From positions 1,116,001 through 1,180,000 of the forward strand of contig NZ_CP102826.1 of the NCBI RefSeq assembly GCF_025643595.1: a stretch of DNA of 64,000 bases, given 5' to 3'. Both the position numbers and the translations under genes were made by a program. Positions 49,914 through 58,006 of this stretch are shown one piece after another (the stretch's first letter is position 1; each line of letters starts with the position of its first letter). This DNA is from Saccharopolyspora rosea. GTDB lineage: Bacteria > Actinomycetota > Actinomycetes > Mycobacteriales > Pseudonocardiaceae. The notes below the pieces were generated by a model. It saw only the letters and a program-made list of their open reading frames with translations. It did no database searches and had not been told where the DNA came from.

Positions 49914-50013
49914 CGGGCGGGCCGAGCGGGGCTACATGATGTCTGGGCTCCCGGAGTCGATGTGACTGCGGCGTGTCAGCGCCTCGTTGGGGGCGGGCGA
50001 CGGGCGGGCCGCT

Positions 50014-50063
50014 GAGGTTCCGCTCCCGGCACCGCCGCGCACAACGAGGTCAAAGACAGGCTC
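50014..50063 (+). repeat. partial copy of the dispersed MITE-like element, next to the thrC stop
   Basis: The sequence from GAGGTTCCGCTCCCGGC through ACGAGGTCAAAGACAGGCT matches the right half of the element at 61284-61436, with a 23-bp identical core and the same terminal AAGACAGGCTCT. It ends at the thrC stop codon (minus strand, 50064). No left terminal repeat is found nearby, so this copy is truncated or diverged. Confidence 0.75.
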
Positions 50064-51332
50064 TCAGAGCCCGAGCGCTTCGTCGACCGCCTCGGTGGTC
50101 GGCGCGACGGTGGCCTTCGGGCCGATGCGGTCCTGGACGGCGTCCAGGGTCTTCAGCCCGTCACCGGTGATCAGCAGGACGGTCTCGGCGTCCGGGTCGA
50201 TCTTGCCGGCCTCGATGAGCTTCTTGGCCGTGGCCACGGTGACACCACCGGCGGTCTCGGCGAAGATGCCCTCGGTGCGGGCCAGCAGCCGGATGCCCTC
50301 GACGACCTCCTCGTCGGTGACGTCCTCGATCGCGCCGTTGGTCTTGCGGACCACGTCCAGCACGTACGGGCCGTCGGCGGGGGCGCCGATCGCCAGCGAG
50401 CGGGCGATGGTGTCCGGCCGGACGGGCTGCACCGTGTCGTGGCCGCTCTTGTAGGCGGTCGACACCGGGGAACAGCCGGTGGCCTGGGCGCCGAAGATCC
50501 GCACCGGGCTGGGGTCCACCAAGCCGACCTCACCGAGTTCGTTGAAGCCCTTGTAGACCTTGGTCAACTGCGAACCGGAGGCGATGGGAACGACGATCTG
50601 CTCCGGCAGCCGCCAGCCGAGCTGCTCGGCGACCTCGAACGCCAGCGTCTTGGAGCCCTCGGAGTAGTAGGGGCGGACGTTGACGTTGACGAACGCCCAG
50701 TCCTCGTGCTCGCCGGCCAGCTCGGTGGCGAGCCGGTTCACGTCGTCGTAGTTGCCGTCCACGGCCAGCAGCGACCCGTCGTAGACCGCGCTCATCAGGA
50801 TCTTGGCGCGTTCGAGGGTCTTGGGGACCAGCACCACCGAGTTCCAGCCTGCTCGGGCGGCGGCAGCGGCCACGGCGTTGGCCAGGTTGCCGGTGGACGG
50901 GCAGGCCAGCACCTTGAACCCGAACTCGCGCGCGGCGGCCAGCGCCACCGCGACCACGCGGTCCTTGAACGAGTGCGTCGGGTTGCCGGTGTCGTCCTTG
51001 ATCCAGATCCGCTTCACGCCCAGCGCTTTCGCCAACTTGTCGGCGCGGACCAGCCTGGTACAGCCGGGCTCGGTGTTGGGGTGCTCCTCGACGTTGGAGG
51101 GGACGGGCAGCAACTTCTTGTACCGCCAGATCGAACGCGGCCCGGCCTCGATGTCCTCGCGGCGCACCCGGCCGAAGTCGTAGGCGACTTCGAGGGGGGA
51201 GAAGTCTTCGAGAGAAACGAATTCCGGTGCCAGCGGCTGGCGGTGGCCCTCTTCCTTGGACACCAGTTCGACGGCGGGTCCCAGGTCCAGGGCCTTGTTG
51301 GCGGCAGTCCGGGCGTGGGCAGCAGCGGTCAT
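50064..51332 (-). CDS. thrC: threonine synthase
   Basis: ThrC converts O-phosphohomoserine to threonine with pyridoxal phosphate. The 422-residue protein has the PLP lysine Lys123 in NPTHSFKDRV, and SLEDFSPLEVAYDFG, CPSTGNLANA and VPIASGSQLTKV motifs; this is the shorter class typical of actinobacteria and archaea. ATG 51332 is preceded by AGGAAAGG. A SAM-I riboswitch occupies the leader. The gene is alone, flanked by comEC (convergent) and holA (divergent). Confidence 0.95.
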   Translation of the reverse strand: MTAAAHARTAANKALDLGPAVELVSKEEGHRQPLAPEFVSLEDFSPLEVAYDFGRVRREDIEAGPRSIWRYKKLLPVPSNVEEHPNTEPGCTRLVRADKLAKALGVKRIWIKDDTGNPTHSFKDRVVAVALAAAREFGFKVLACPSTGNLANAVAAAAARAGWNSVVLVPKTLERAKILMSAVYDGSLLAVDGNYDDVNRLATELAGEHEDWAFVNVNVRPYYSEGSKTLAFEVAEQLGWRLPEQIVVPIASGSQLTKVYKGFNELGEVGLVDPSPVRIFGAQATGCSPVSTAYKSGHDTVQPVRPDTIARSLAIGAPADGPYVLDVVRKTNGAIEDVTDEEVVEGIRLLARTEGIFAETAGGVTVATAKKLIEAGKIDPDAETVLLITGDGLKTLDAVQDRIGPKATVAPTTEAVDEALGL

Positions 51333-51346
51333 CGCGAGGTCCTTTC

Positions 51347-51472
51347 CTCATCTGTCCCGCGGACGGGTCGGAATTGGCACCTTTTTCGCCTGCGGCCTCG
51401 CGACGGAGCACGATTCGCGGGCGACGGTTGCCGGGGCTTCATCGGGCCGGTCCCTCTACCCCTCTGGATGAG
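51347..51472 (-). promoter_or_regulatory. SAM-I (S-box) riboswitch in the thrC leader
   Basis: On the minus strand: P1 CTCATC (51472-51467) and GATGAG (51352-51347); AGAGGGACCGGCCCGATGA followed by GGCAACC (51432-51426), the conserved S-box core with kink-turn; and GGTGCCAATTCC (51381-51370) before the closing P1 strand. These match the SAM-I consensus closely. The SD AGGAAAGG (51348-51341) overlaps the P1 3' strand by two bases and no terminator is seen, so control is probably at translation. Confidence 0.9.
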
Positions 51473-51570
51473 CTATTCGGTTGTGGCGGCCACGCTAGTG
51501 GACCGTGCCGCGATCTGGCCAGCACGATCCAGATGCCGGGATCGTCAGCGCCCCGTGGGACCATGCGGTC

Positions 51571-52560
51571 ATGAGTTCACCGGCCGTCGTCCCCGATCCG
51601 TTGCACCTCGTGCTCGGCGATGAGGAACTGCTGGTCGAGCGGGCGGTGCGCGCGGCGGTGAGCGCGGCCCGCGCGGCGGATCCGGCGGCGGAACTGCGCC
51701 GGATCAAGGTGACCGAACTCACCCCGCCGGAACTCGACGAACTGCTCAGCCCCTCGCTGTTCGCGGAGGGCCGGGTGGTCGCCCTCGACGGAGCGCAGGA
51801 CGCGGGCAAGGAGATCGCCGAGGCGTTGCTGTCGCACGCGCGGCAACCCGCGGACGGTGTCGTCCTGGTCGTCGTGCACAGCGGCGGTGGCCGGGCCAAG
51901 CACGCCAAGGAACTGCCGAACGCGCTGCGCAAGCTCGGAGCCCAGGTCACCGAGTGCAAGAAGATCACCAAACCGGCCGACCGCGAGGCGTTCGTGCGCG
52001 ACGAGGTGCGCCGGGCGGGCGGCAAGATCGACGCCGCCGGGGTGTCCGCGCTCATCGAGACGGTCGGCTCGGACCTGCGGGAGCTGTCCTCCTCGGCCAC
52101 CCAACTCGTCGCGGACGCCGGTGGGCGGGTGGACGAGAACGCGGTCCGGCGCTACCACCGCGGCCGTGCCGAGGTCACCGGCTTCGCGGTCGCCGAGAAG
52201 GCGGTGACCGGAGACCGCGCCGGGGCGCTGGAAGCGCTGCGGTGGGCGCTGCAGCTCGGTGTTCCGCACGTGCTCATCGCCGACGCCCTCGCCGACGCGG
52301 TGCGCACCATCGGCCGGGTCGCCTCGGTGGGCCGCAGCGACCCGTTCCGGCTGGCAGGCGAGCTGGGCATGCCGCCGTGGAAGGTCAAGAAGGCGCTCGC
52401 GCAGTCGCGCGGCTGGAACAGCTCCGCGCTGAGCGAGGCGTTGCAGGTGGTGGCCGAGGTCAACGCCGACGTCAAGGGCGTGGCCGCGGACGCCGAGTAC
52501 GCGCTCGAACGCGCGGTGCGGCGCTTGCTCGAACTGCGGAACAGCCGTTCCGAGAGATGA
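51571..52560 (+). CDS. holA: DNA polymerase III delta subunit
   Basis: HolA is the clamp-loader subunit that opens the beta sliding clamp. The 329-residue protein has the degenerate AAA+ fold of delta, beginning PLHLVLGDEELLVERAV, with LFAEGRVVALDGA and the C-terminal collar region MPPWKVKKALAQSRGWN. ATG 51571 is preferred over the upstream 51505 because family homology starts there. It follows comEC in actinobacterial genomes; here thrC lies between. It is followed by a bidirectional terminator and rpsT on the other strand. Confidence 0.93.
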   Translation: MSSPAVVPDPLHLVLGDEELLVERAVRAAVSAARAADPAAELRRIKVTELTPPELDELLSPSLFAEGRVVALDGAQDAGKEIAEALLSHARQPADGVVLVVVHSGGGRAKHAKELPNALRKLGAQVTECKKITKPADREAFVRDEVRRAGGKIDAAGVSALIETVGSDLRELSSSATQLVADAGGRVDENAVRRYHRGRAEVTGFAVAEKAVTGDRAGALEALRWALQLGVPHVLIADALADAVRTIGRVASVGRSDPFRLAGELGMPPWKVKKALAQSRGWNSSALSEALQVVAEVNADVKGVAADAEYALERAVRRLLELRNSRSER

Positions 52561-52564
52561 CGAA

Positions 52565-52593
52565 AAAGGCCCTTCCCGCCGGGAAGGGCCTTT
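52565..52593. terminator. bidirectional terminator between holA and rpsT
   Basis: A 13-bp perfect stem, AAAGGCCCTTCCC (52565-52577) with GGGAAGGGCCTTT (52581-52593), has A-rich and T-rich ends that serve both convergent genes. Confidence 0.92.
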
Positions 52594-52611
52594 CGCGAAT
52601 CGCGGAGGCGA

Positions 52612-52872
52612 TCAGAGCTTGTCGGCGGCCTTGGCCAACGCCGACTTCTTGTTCGCCGCCTGGTTCTTGTGGATGACACCCTTGCTGACGGCCTTGTCCA
52701 GCGCGCGGGCGGCGGCCCGCTGCAGCTCGACGGCCTTGTCCTTGTCACCGGCAGCAGCGGCCTCGCGGAACTTGCGGATGGCCGTCTTGACCGAGGACTT
52801 CACGGACTTGTTGCGCAGCCGGTTCTTCTCGTTGGTGCGGATCCGCTTCATCTGGGACTTGATGTTGGCCAC
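52612..52872 (-). CDS. rpsT: 30S ribosomal protein S20
   Basis: An 86-residue primary 16S-binding protein. It begins [20 protein letters not shown] and has the Ala/Lys-rich helical bundle of S20, with [16 protein letters not shown] at the end. GTG 52872 gives the family N-terminus with AGAGAGG upstream; the longer frame to 52923 is unsupported. A TAGCAT on the minus strand near 52980-52975 is a candidate -10, which would give a leader of about 100 nt. Confidence 0.96.
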   Translation of the reverse strand: MANIKSQMKRIRTNEKNRLRNKSVKSSVKTAIRKFREAAAAGDKDKAVELQRAAARALDKAVSKGVIHKNQAANKKSALAKAADKL

Positions 52873-53112
52873 TGCGGTGCCTCTCTCTCGTCTGGTGTCG
52901 ATCGCGCCGCGCTTGTCTGGCACTGCCCGGGGCAGCTTTCCTCCACGGCGGAACGCCGCACGGCACGACTGGTCATGCTAACAACGCCCACCTGCGGCTT
53001 CGCGGCCACCCGCCCTCGTGGAACGCCCAATTGATCTTGCGAGGCCCGGGCGCCTGCCGGACTCTAGGAATTCGGGCTCACAGGTGGAGTACGCATTCGG
53101 GGAAGTGGTCCC

Positions 53113-54054
53113 ATGACCGGCATTTCCGTTGGCGGTGGCGCAGAACCGATCACCTTCGGCCAGCGCCCGCGCGGGGCGACCGCGCTGGTGGGCACGTTCG
53201 TCATCGTCCCGATGGTCGCCTTGGCCATCGCCGTCCCCGTCGCGTGGGGATGGGGGTTGAGTTGGATCGACGTGGCCCTCGCGGTGTTCTTCTACTGCCT
53301 GAGCGGCCTCGGCGTGACGATCGGTTTCCACCGTTACTTCACGCACGGCGCGTTCAAGGCGAAGCGAGCGCTCCGGGTGGCGCTCGCGGTCGCCGGGAGC
53401 ATGGCCGTCCAGGGGCCGGTGATCCGCTGGGTCGCGGACCACCGGCGGCACCACGCCTATGCCGACCGGGAGGGCGATCCGCATTCGCCGTGGCTGTTCG
53501 GCACGAGTCCGATCGCCCTCGCACGCGGGTTCTGGCACGCGCACATGGGGTGGCTGTTCGAGCGGGATCTGACCAACGCCAAGCGCTTCGCCCCCGACCT
53601 GCGCGGTGACCGGGGCATCCGCGTCGTCGACCGGCTGTTCCCGGTGTGGACCGCGACCACGCTGCTCATGCCGGCGCTCCTCGGAGGGCTGCTCACCTGG
53701 TCCTGGACCGGGGTGCTCACCGGGTTCTTCTGGGCCGGGCTGGTGCGGGTGGCGGTGCTGCACCACGTCACGTGGTCGGTGAACTCGATCTGCCACATGA
53801 TCGGCGAGCGGCCGTTCAGGAGCCGCGACCGGTCGGCGAACTTCTGGCCGCTGGCGCTGCTGTCGTTCGGCGAGTCGTGGCACAACTCGCACCACGCCGA
53901 TCCCACGTGCGCGCGCCACGGGGTGCGCCGGGGTCAGATCGACATCTCCGCCCGGCTGATCTGGTTGCTGGAGAAGCTCGGCTGGGTCTACAAGGTGCGC
54001 TGGCCGACGCCGCGGCGGTTGGCGAAGCTGGCCGTCCGGTCGGCCGAGGAGTGA
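53113..54054 (+). CDS. acyl-CoA desaturase (delta-9 type membrane fatty-acid desaturase)
   Basis: A 313-residue membrane di-iron enzyme that introduces a double bond in saturated acyl chains. The three histidine boxes are visible: HRYFTH near residue 73, DHRRHH near 109 and HNSHH near 257. Hydrophobic pairs of helices flank them. This is the DesA3/stearoyl-CoA desaturase type of actinobacteria. ATG 53113 has GGGGAAGTGG upstream. Electron donor proteins are not adjacent. It is followed by the EamA gene and its riboswitch. Confidence 0.92.
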   Translation: MTGISVGGGAEPITFGQRPRGATALVGTFVIVPMVALAIAVPVAWGWGLSWIDVALAVFFYCLSGLGVTIGFHRYFTHGAFKAKRALRVALAVAGSMAVQGPVIRWVADHRRHHAYADREGDPHSPWLFGTSPIALARGFWHAHMGWLFERDLTNAKRFAPDLRGDRGIRVVDRLFPVWTATTLLMPALLGGLLTWSWTGVLTGFFWAGLVRVAVLHHVTWSVNSICHMIGERPFRSRDRSANFWPLALLSFGESWHNSHHADPTCARHGVRRGQIDISARLIWLLEKLGWVYKVRWPTPRRLAKLAVRSAEE

Positions 54055-54108
54055 TGCGCGGCACGGACGGATGAGCGTCCGGCACCCCGCTGATTAGGAT
54101 CTCCGAGG

Positions 54109-54246
54109 GGTTGTGCCTAGGGTTCCGCTTCCGCTTCGCCGTCGCAGACCACACAACCAGAAGCGCGGAGGTCAGGTCCGAGCGGCACCGACGGGCGTGG
54201 CAGGAAGCGCCCGCACATCTGACGGGACAAAAGCCTGGAGGAACCC
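54109..54246 (+). promoter_or_regulatory. ykkC-class riboswitch in the leader of the EamA transporter gene
   Basis: Core elements in order: CCTAGGGTTCCG (54116-54127); P1-type pairing GGTTGTG (54109-54115) with CACAACC (54152-54158); GGTCAGGTCCGAGCGGC (54170-54186); and GACGGGACAAAAGCCTGG (54221-54238). These are the conserved blocks of the ykkC family. CCGAGCGG and GGGACAAAAGCC look more like subtype 2 (ppGpp or PRPP sensors) than guanidine-I (CCGAGAG). An 8-bp hairpin GGCCGCGC (54250-54257) with GCGCGGCC (54262-54269) lies between the aptamer and the SD GAGAGGG. Confidence 0.85.
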
Positions 54247-54282
54247 GGAGGCCGCGCGCCCGCGCGGCCCCGAGAGGGTTCG

Positions 54283-55146
54283 ATGGGTTTCGCCGCCGTC
54301 CTGTTGGTCATCGCCGCCGCCTTCTGCCACGCGGCGTGGAACTTCTTCGCCAAGCGGGCGGGCTCCGCCGGAGCGGGCTTCGTCTGGTTGACCGCCACCT
54401 GTTCAGCCGTCCTCTACCTGCCGGTGATGGCGGGCTCCCTGCTGTGGGCCGGTGCCCCGGCGCTGTCCGACTGGCTGGTCGGCGTCGCGGTGAGCGCGGT
54501 GGTGCACCTCGCCTACTTCCTGCTGTTGCAGCGCGGTTACGGGGCCGCCGACATGTCCGTCGTCTACCCGCTGGCGCGCGGGACCGGCCCGATGCTGTCG
54601 ATGCTGTTCGCCGTCCTCGTGCTCGGCGAGCGGCCCGGGGCCGTGGGCCTGCTGGGCGGAGCGCTGGTCGTCCTGGGCGTGTTCGTGATCGGGTTCTCCG
54701 ATGGCGTGCCGCGTTCCCGGGCGAGTCTGGCCGGGGTCGGGTTCGGCCTGGTCACCGGCGCGTTGATCGCGACCTACACGGTCTGGGACGCGCACGCCGT
54801 GACCGGGCTCGCGCTCTCGCCGCTGCTGTTCGACTGGACGAGCAACTTCGCCCGTTCGGTGTTCCTCGCCCCCTACGCCCTGCCCCGGCGCGGGCAGATC
54901 GCCTCGATCTGGACCGAGCACCGCAAGGAGGTCCTGGCCGTGGCCCTGCTGTCGCCGCTGGCCTACATCCTGGTGCTGTTCGCGATGCAGCTGGCGCCGG
55001 TGAGCCTGGTCGCCCCGGCCCGCGAGCTGAGCATCGTGCTGGCGGGCCTGCTGGCCTGGCGCGTCCTCGGTGAGGCCCAACCGGGCAGGCGCATGACCGG
55101 TGCCGTGGTGGTACTCGCCGGTGTTGTTCTCCTCGGCGTGGCGTGA
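54283..55146 (+). CDS. EamA/DMT-family transporter
   Basis: A 287-residue inner membrane protein with about ten helices in two EamA repeats (first repeat from AAVLLVIAAAFCHAAWNFFAKR; second from LAGVGFGLVTGALIATYTVWD). The segment MSVVYPLARGTGPMLSM is common in DMT exporters. These export amino acids or other small metabolites. ATG 54283 follows GAGAGGG with 4 nt spacing. The upstream ykkC-class riboswitch would adjust its expression; the transported compound is unknown. Confidence 0.88.
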   Translation: MGFAAVLLVIAAAFCHAAWNFFAKRAGSAGAGFVWLTATCSAVLYLPVMAGSLLWAGAPALSDWLVGVAVSAVVHLAYFLLLQRGYGAADMSVVYPLARGTGPMLSMLFAVLVLGERPGAVGLLGGALVVLGVFVIGFSDGVPRSRASLAGVGFGLVTGALIATYTVWDAHAVTGLALSPLLFDWTSNFARSVFLAPYALPRRGQIASIWTEHRKEVLAVALLSPLAYILVLFAMQLAPVSLVAPARELSIVLAGLLAWRVLGEAQPGRRMTGAVVVLAGVVLLGVA

Positions 55147-55168
55147 GCCGGGCCGGTACAAACAGGGC

Positions 55169-55549
55169 ATGGAGGTCCTGAACAGCCGGATGATCCTGCG
55201 GCCCCGGGACCCGGACGGCGCGGTCGAGTTCTACCGGGACGTGCTCGGACTGGCGATCTTCCGGGAGTTCCCCGGTGGCATCGTGTTCTTCCTCGGGCAG
55301 GGGTTCCTGGAGGTGTCCGGGCGGGGTGAGCAGGGGCCGAGTCCCGACCAGGTGCTGTGGTTGCAGGTGCGGGACGTCCGGGCCGAGTTCCAGCGGCTCC
55401 GCGAGCTCGGCGTCACCGAGCTGGCCGAGCCCGCCCGCCAGCCGTGGGGTCTCGACGAGGCGTGGATCGCCGATCCGGACGGCATGCGGATCGTGCTGGT
55501 GGAGATCCCGGACGGTCATCCGCTCCGCGCCGACGTCCGGCAACCGTGA
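55169..55549 (+). CDS. VOC (glyoxalase/bleomycin resistance) family protein
   Basis: A 126-residue protein with one vicinal-oxygen-chelate domain. Landmarks are AVEFYRDVLGLAIFREF, QVLWLQVRDVRAEF and the C-terminal IADPDGMRIVLVEIP, where the Glu in the last strand is a usual metal ligand. Such proteins are dioxygenases, isomerases, or drug-binding dimers, so the function is open. ATG 55169 is 6 nt after TACAAA, suggesting a leaderless transcript. It lies 22 bp after the EamA gene. Confidence 0.8.
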   Translation: MEVLNSRMILRPRDPDGAVEFYRDVLGLAIFREFPGGIVFFLGQGFLEVSGRGEQGPSPDQVLWLQVRDVRAEFQRLRELGVTELAEPARQPWGLDEAWIADPDGMRIVLVEIPDGHPLRADVRQP

Positions 55550-55770
55550 GCCGCTGAGCGCGGTGCACCCGGATCCGGAGCAGCACCGGCGCCCCGGCGA
55601 TGATCTCCGTTCGCGTCGCTCGGCGAACACGCCGCGCCCGCTCATCGCCCCAGTTCAGCAGCGGCGGGTGCGGGCCCGCACCGGGGGCGACCCGGAGTTG
55701 GGCGCCGGGCGCTCCCCGTGTCGTGGGAACATGGGGTGACCCCTGCACCGACATCCGCGAGGACCACGGA

Positions 55771-57621
55771 GTGACCAGCTTCGCCGACACCACGTTCACG
55801 GATCCCGAACGCATCCGGAACTTCTGCATCATCGCGCACATCGACCACGGCAAGTCGACGCTGGCCGACCGGATGTTGCAGCTCACCGGGGTTCTGGAGG
55901 AACGCGCGTACCGGGCGCAGTACCTCGACCGGATGGACATCGAGCGTGAGCGCGGCATCACGATCAAGGCGCAGAACGTGCGGCTGCCGTGGACCGTCGA
56001 CGGGGTCGACCACGTGCTGCACATGATCGACACCCCCGGCCACGTCGACTTCACCTACGAGGTGAGCCGGTCGCTGGCCGCGTGCGAGGGCGCGATCCTG
56101 CTGGTCGACGCGGCCCAGGGCATCGAGGCGCAGACGCTGGCGAACCTCTACCTCGCCATGGAGCACGACCTGCAGATCATCCCGGTGCTCAACAAGATCG
56201 ACCTGCCCGCGGCCGAGCCGGACAAGTACGCCGCCGAGCTGGCCCACATCATCGGGTGCGACCCGGAGGACGTGCTGCGGGTCTCGGCGAAGACCGGCGA
56301 GGGCGTCGACGCCGTGCTGGACGAGGTGGTGCGGCAGGTCCCGCCGCCGGAGGGCGTGGCCGACGCGCCGCCCCGCGCGATGATCTTCGACTCGGTTTAC
56401 GACACCTACCGCGGCGTGGTCACCTACATCCGGGTGGTGGACGGCAAGATCACGCCGCGCCAGCGGATCCGGATGATGTCCACCGGCGCCACGCACGAGC
56501 TGCTGGAAGTCGGCATCATCTCGCCGGAGCCGAAGCCGTCCAAGGGGCTCGGCGTCGGCGAGGTCGGCTACCTGATCACCGGTGTGAAGGACGTCCGCCA
56601 GTCCAAGGTCGGCGACACCGTCACCTCCGAGCGCAAGGGCGCCGAGGAGCCGCTGAGCGGTTACCGGGAACCGAAGCCGATGGTCTACTCCGGGCTCTAC
56701 CCGGTGGACGGCTCGGACTACCCGCTGCTGCGGGAGGCCCTGGACAAGCTGCAGCTCAACGACGCGGCGCTGACCTACGAGCCGGAGACGTCGGGCGCGC
56801 TGGGCTTCGGGTTCCGCTGCGGCTTCCTCGGCCTGCTGCACCTGGAGATCACCCGGGCCCGGCTGGAGCGCGAGTTCGACCTGAACCTGATCTCCACCGC
56901 GCCCAACGTCGTCTACCACGTGGAGCTGGAGGACGGCACCGAGCTGGAGGTCACCAACCCGTCGGACTGGCCCGAGGGCAAGATCCGGGAGGTCCGCGAA
57001 CCGGTCGCCAAGTGCACCGTGATCGCCCCGTCGGAGTTCGTGGGCACGATCATGGAACTGTGCCAGGGGCGCCGCGGGCAGCTGTCCGGCATGGACTACC
57101 TCTCGGAGAGCCGCGTGGAGCTGCGGTACACGCTGCCGCTCGCCGAGATCGTGTTCGACTTCTTCGACCAGCTCAAATCGCGCACCCGCGGCTACGCGTC
57201 GATGGACTACGAGGAAGCGGGCGACCAGTCGTCCAACCTGGTCAAGGTCGACATCCTGCTGCAGGGCGAGGCGGTGGACGCGTTCAGCGCGATCGTGCAC
57301 CGCGACTCGGCCTACGCCTACGGCACGAAGATGGCCACCAAGCTGCGCGAGCTGATCCCGCGCCAGCAGTTCGAGGTGCCGATCCAGGCCGCCATCGGGT
57401 CGCGGGTGATCGCCCGCGAGACGATCCGCGCCATCCGCAAGGACGTGCTGGCCAAGTGCTACGGCGGTGACATCAGCCGGAAGCGCAAGCTGCTGGAGAA
57501 GCAGAAGGAAGGCAAGAAGCGGATGAAGACCATCGGCCGCGTCGAGGTCCCGCAGGAAGCCTTCGTCGCCGCGCTGTCCACCGACGACGCGGGCAAGGAC
57601 GAGAAGAAGGGCAAGAAGTGA
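55771..57621 (+). CDS. lepA: elongation factor 4 (LepA)
   Basis: LepA is a ribosomal GTPase that acts on stalled or immature ribosomes. The 616-residue protein has the P-loop [13 protein letters not shown] near residues 22-34, [23 protein letters not shown], and the LepA-specific C-terminal domain ending in a Lys-rich tail ([12 protein letters not shown]). GTG 55771 has GAGGAC about 9 nt upstream. It follows the rpsT region as in other actinobacteria. Confidence 0.97.
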   Translation: MTSFADTTFTDPERIRNFCIIAHIDHGKSTLADRMLQLTGVLEERAYRAQYLDRMDIERERGITIKAQNVRLPWTVDGVDHVLHMIDTPGHVDFTYEVSRSLAACEGAILLVDAAQGIEAQTLANLYLAMEHDLQIIPVLNKIDLPAAEPDKYAAELAHIIGCDPEDVLRVSAKTGEGVDAVLDEVVRQVPPPEGVADAPPRAMIFDSVYDTYRGVVTYIRVVDGKITPRQRIRMMSTGATHELLEVGIISPEPKPSKGLGVGEVGYLITGVKDVRQSKVGDTVTSERKGAEEPLSGYREPKPMVYSGLYPVDGSDYPLLREALDKLQLNDAALTYEPETSGALGFGFRCGFLGLLHLEITRARLEREFDLNLISTAPNVVYHVELEDGTELEVTNPSDWPEGKIREVREPVAKCTVIAPSEFVGTIMELCQGRRGQLSGMDYLSESRVELRYTLPLAEIVFDFFDQLKSRTRGYASMDYEEAGDQSSNLVKVDILLQGEAVDAFSAIVHRDSAYAYGTKMATKLRELIPRQQFEVPIQAAIGSRVIARETIRAIRKDVLAKCYGGDISRKRKLLEKQKEGKKRMKTIGRVEVPQEAFVAALSTDDAGKDEKKGKK

Positions 57622-58006
57622 CCCGCGGTAGTCCGCGCCCTCCGGTTCGCGGCTGACCGCCTTCGAACGCAGGTCGGGAGGAGTGCGGGCTGGTCGGCAA
57701 ATCCAGCGACTCGGAGGCGTTCGACACCACGTGGCCGTTCCTGCGGAGCTGGCACATCCCATAGGCGGCTTCTATGGGCCGCATCGACAACCGGTCTGCG
57801 CCGCCATGGCACGCGGTTGACCAGGCAGCGTTCGGCGGTGGGGTGAACCGCGTCTCCTGCCCGGCATGCGGACGTCCTTGTGCCGGGCCGGGTGACGACT
57901 AGCATCCGGGGCGGAATGTCATTGCGCGGCTTCGCCTTTCGGTCTTCGCCGCGCTGAATCCCTTGGTGCACCGCGGAACGCGGTGGCGTGGCGCTGGAGG
58001 TCGTGC
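57622..58006 (+). other. 385-bp sulfatase upstream region
   Basis: No gene is seen. It contains a weak lepA hairpin (CGCGG-TAGT-CCGCG near 57626), the LysR-type box at 57758-57778 with its 17-nt extension, and the sulfatase SD TGGAGG at 57995-58000. The remaining bases show no repeats or RNA genes that I can name. Confidence 0.5.
57758..57797 (+). promoter_or_regulatory. LysR-type regulator box, sulfatase side
   Basis: CCCATAG-GCGGCTT-CTATGGG (57758-57778) is a perfect inverted repeat containing ATAG-N7-CTAT, the usual LysR binding form. It is followed by GCATCGACAACCGGTCT (57781-57797). The same box with the same extension at the same distance occurs upstream of the MFS gene at 61453-61490. 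Confidence 0.8.

Noticed and set aside
54109..54282. Calling the EamA leader a plain guanidine-I riboswitch
   Set aside because: The core has CCGAGCGG rather than CCGAGAG and the transporter is not an SMR guanidine exporter; a broader ykkC-class call is safer.
57758..57797. Transposon end for the ATAG-N7-CTAT sequence shared with 61453-61490
   Set aside because: Each copy is itself a symmetric LysR-type box in a promoter position, both in the same orientation relative to the downstream gene, and no duplication of flanks is seen.
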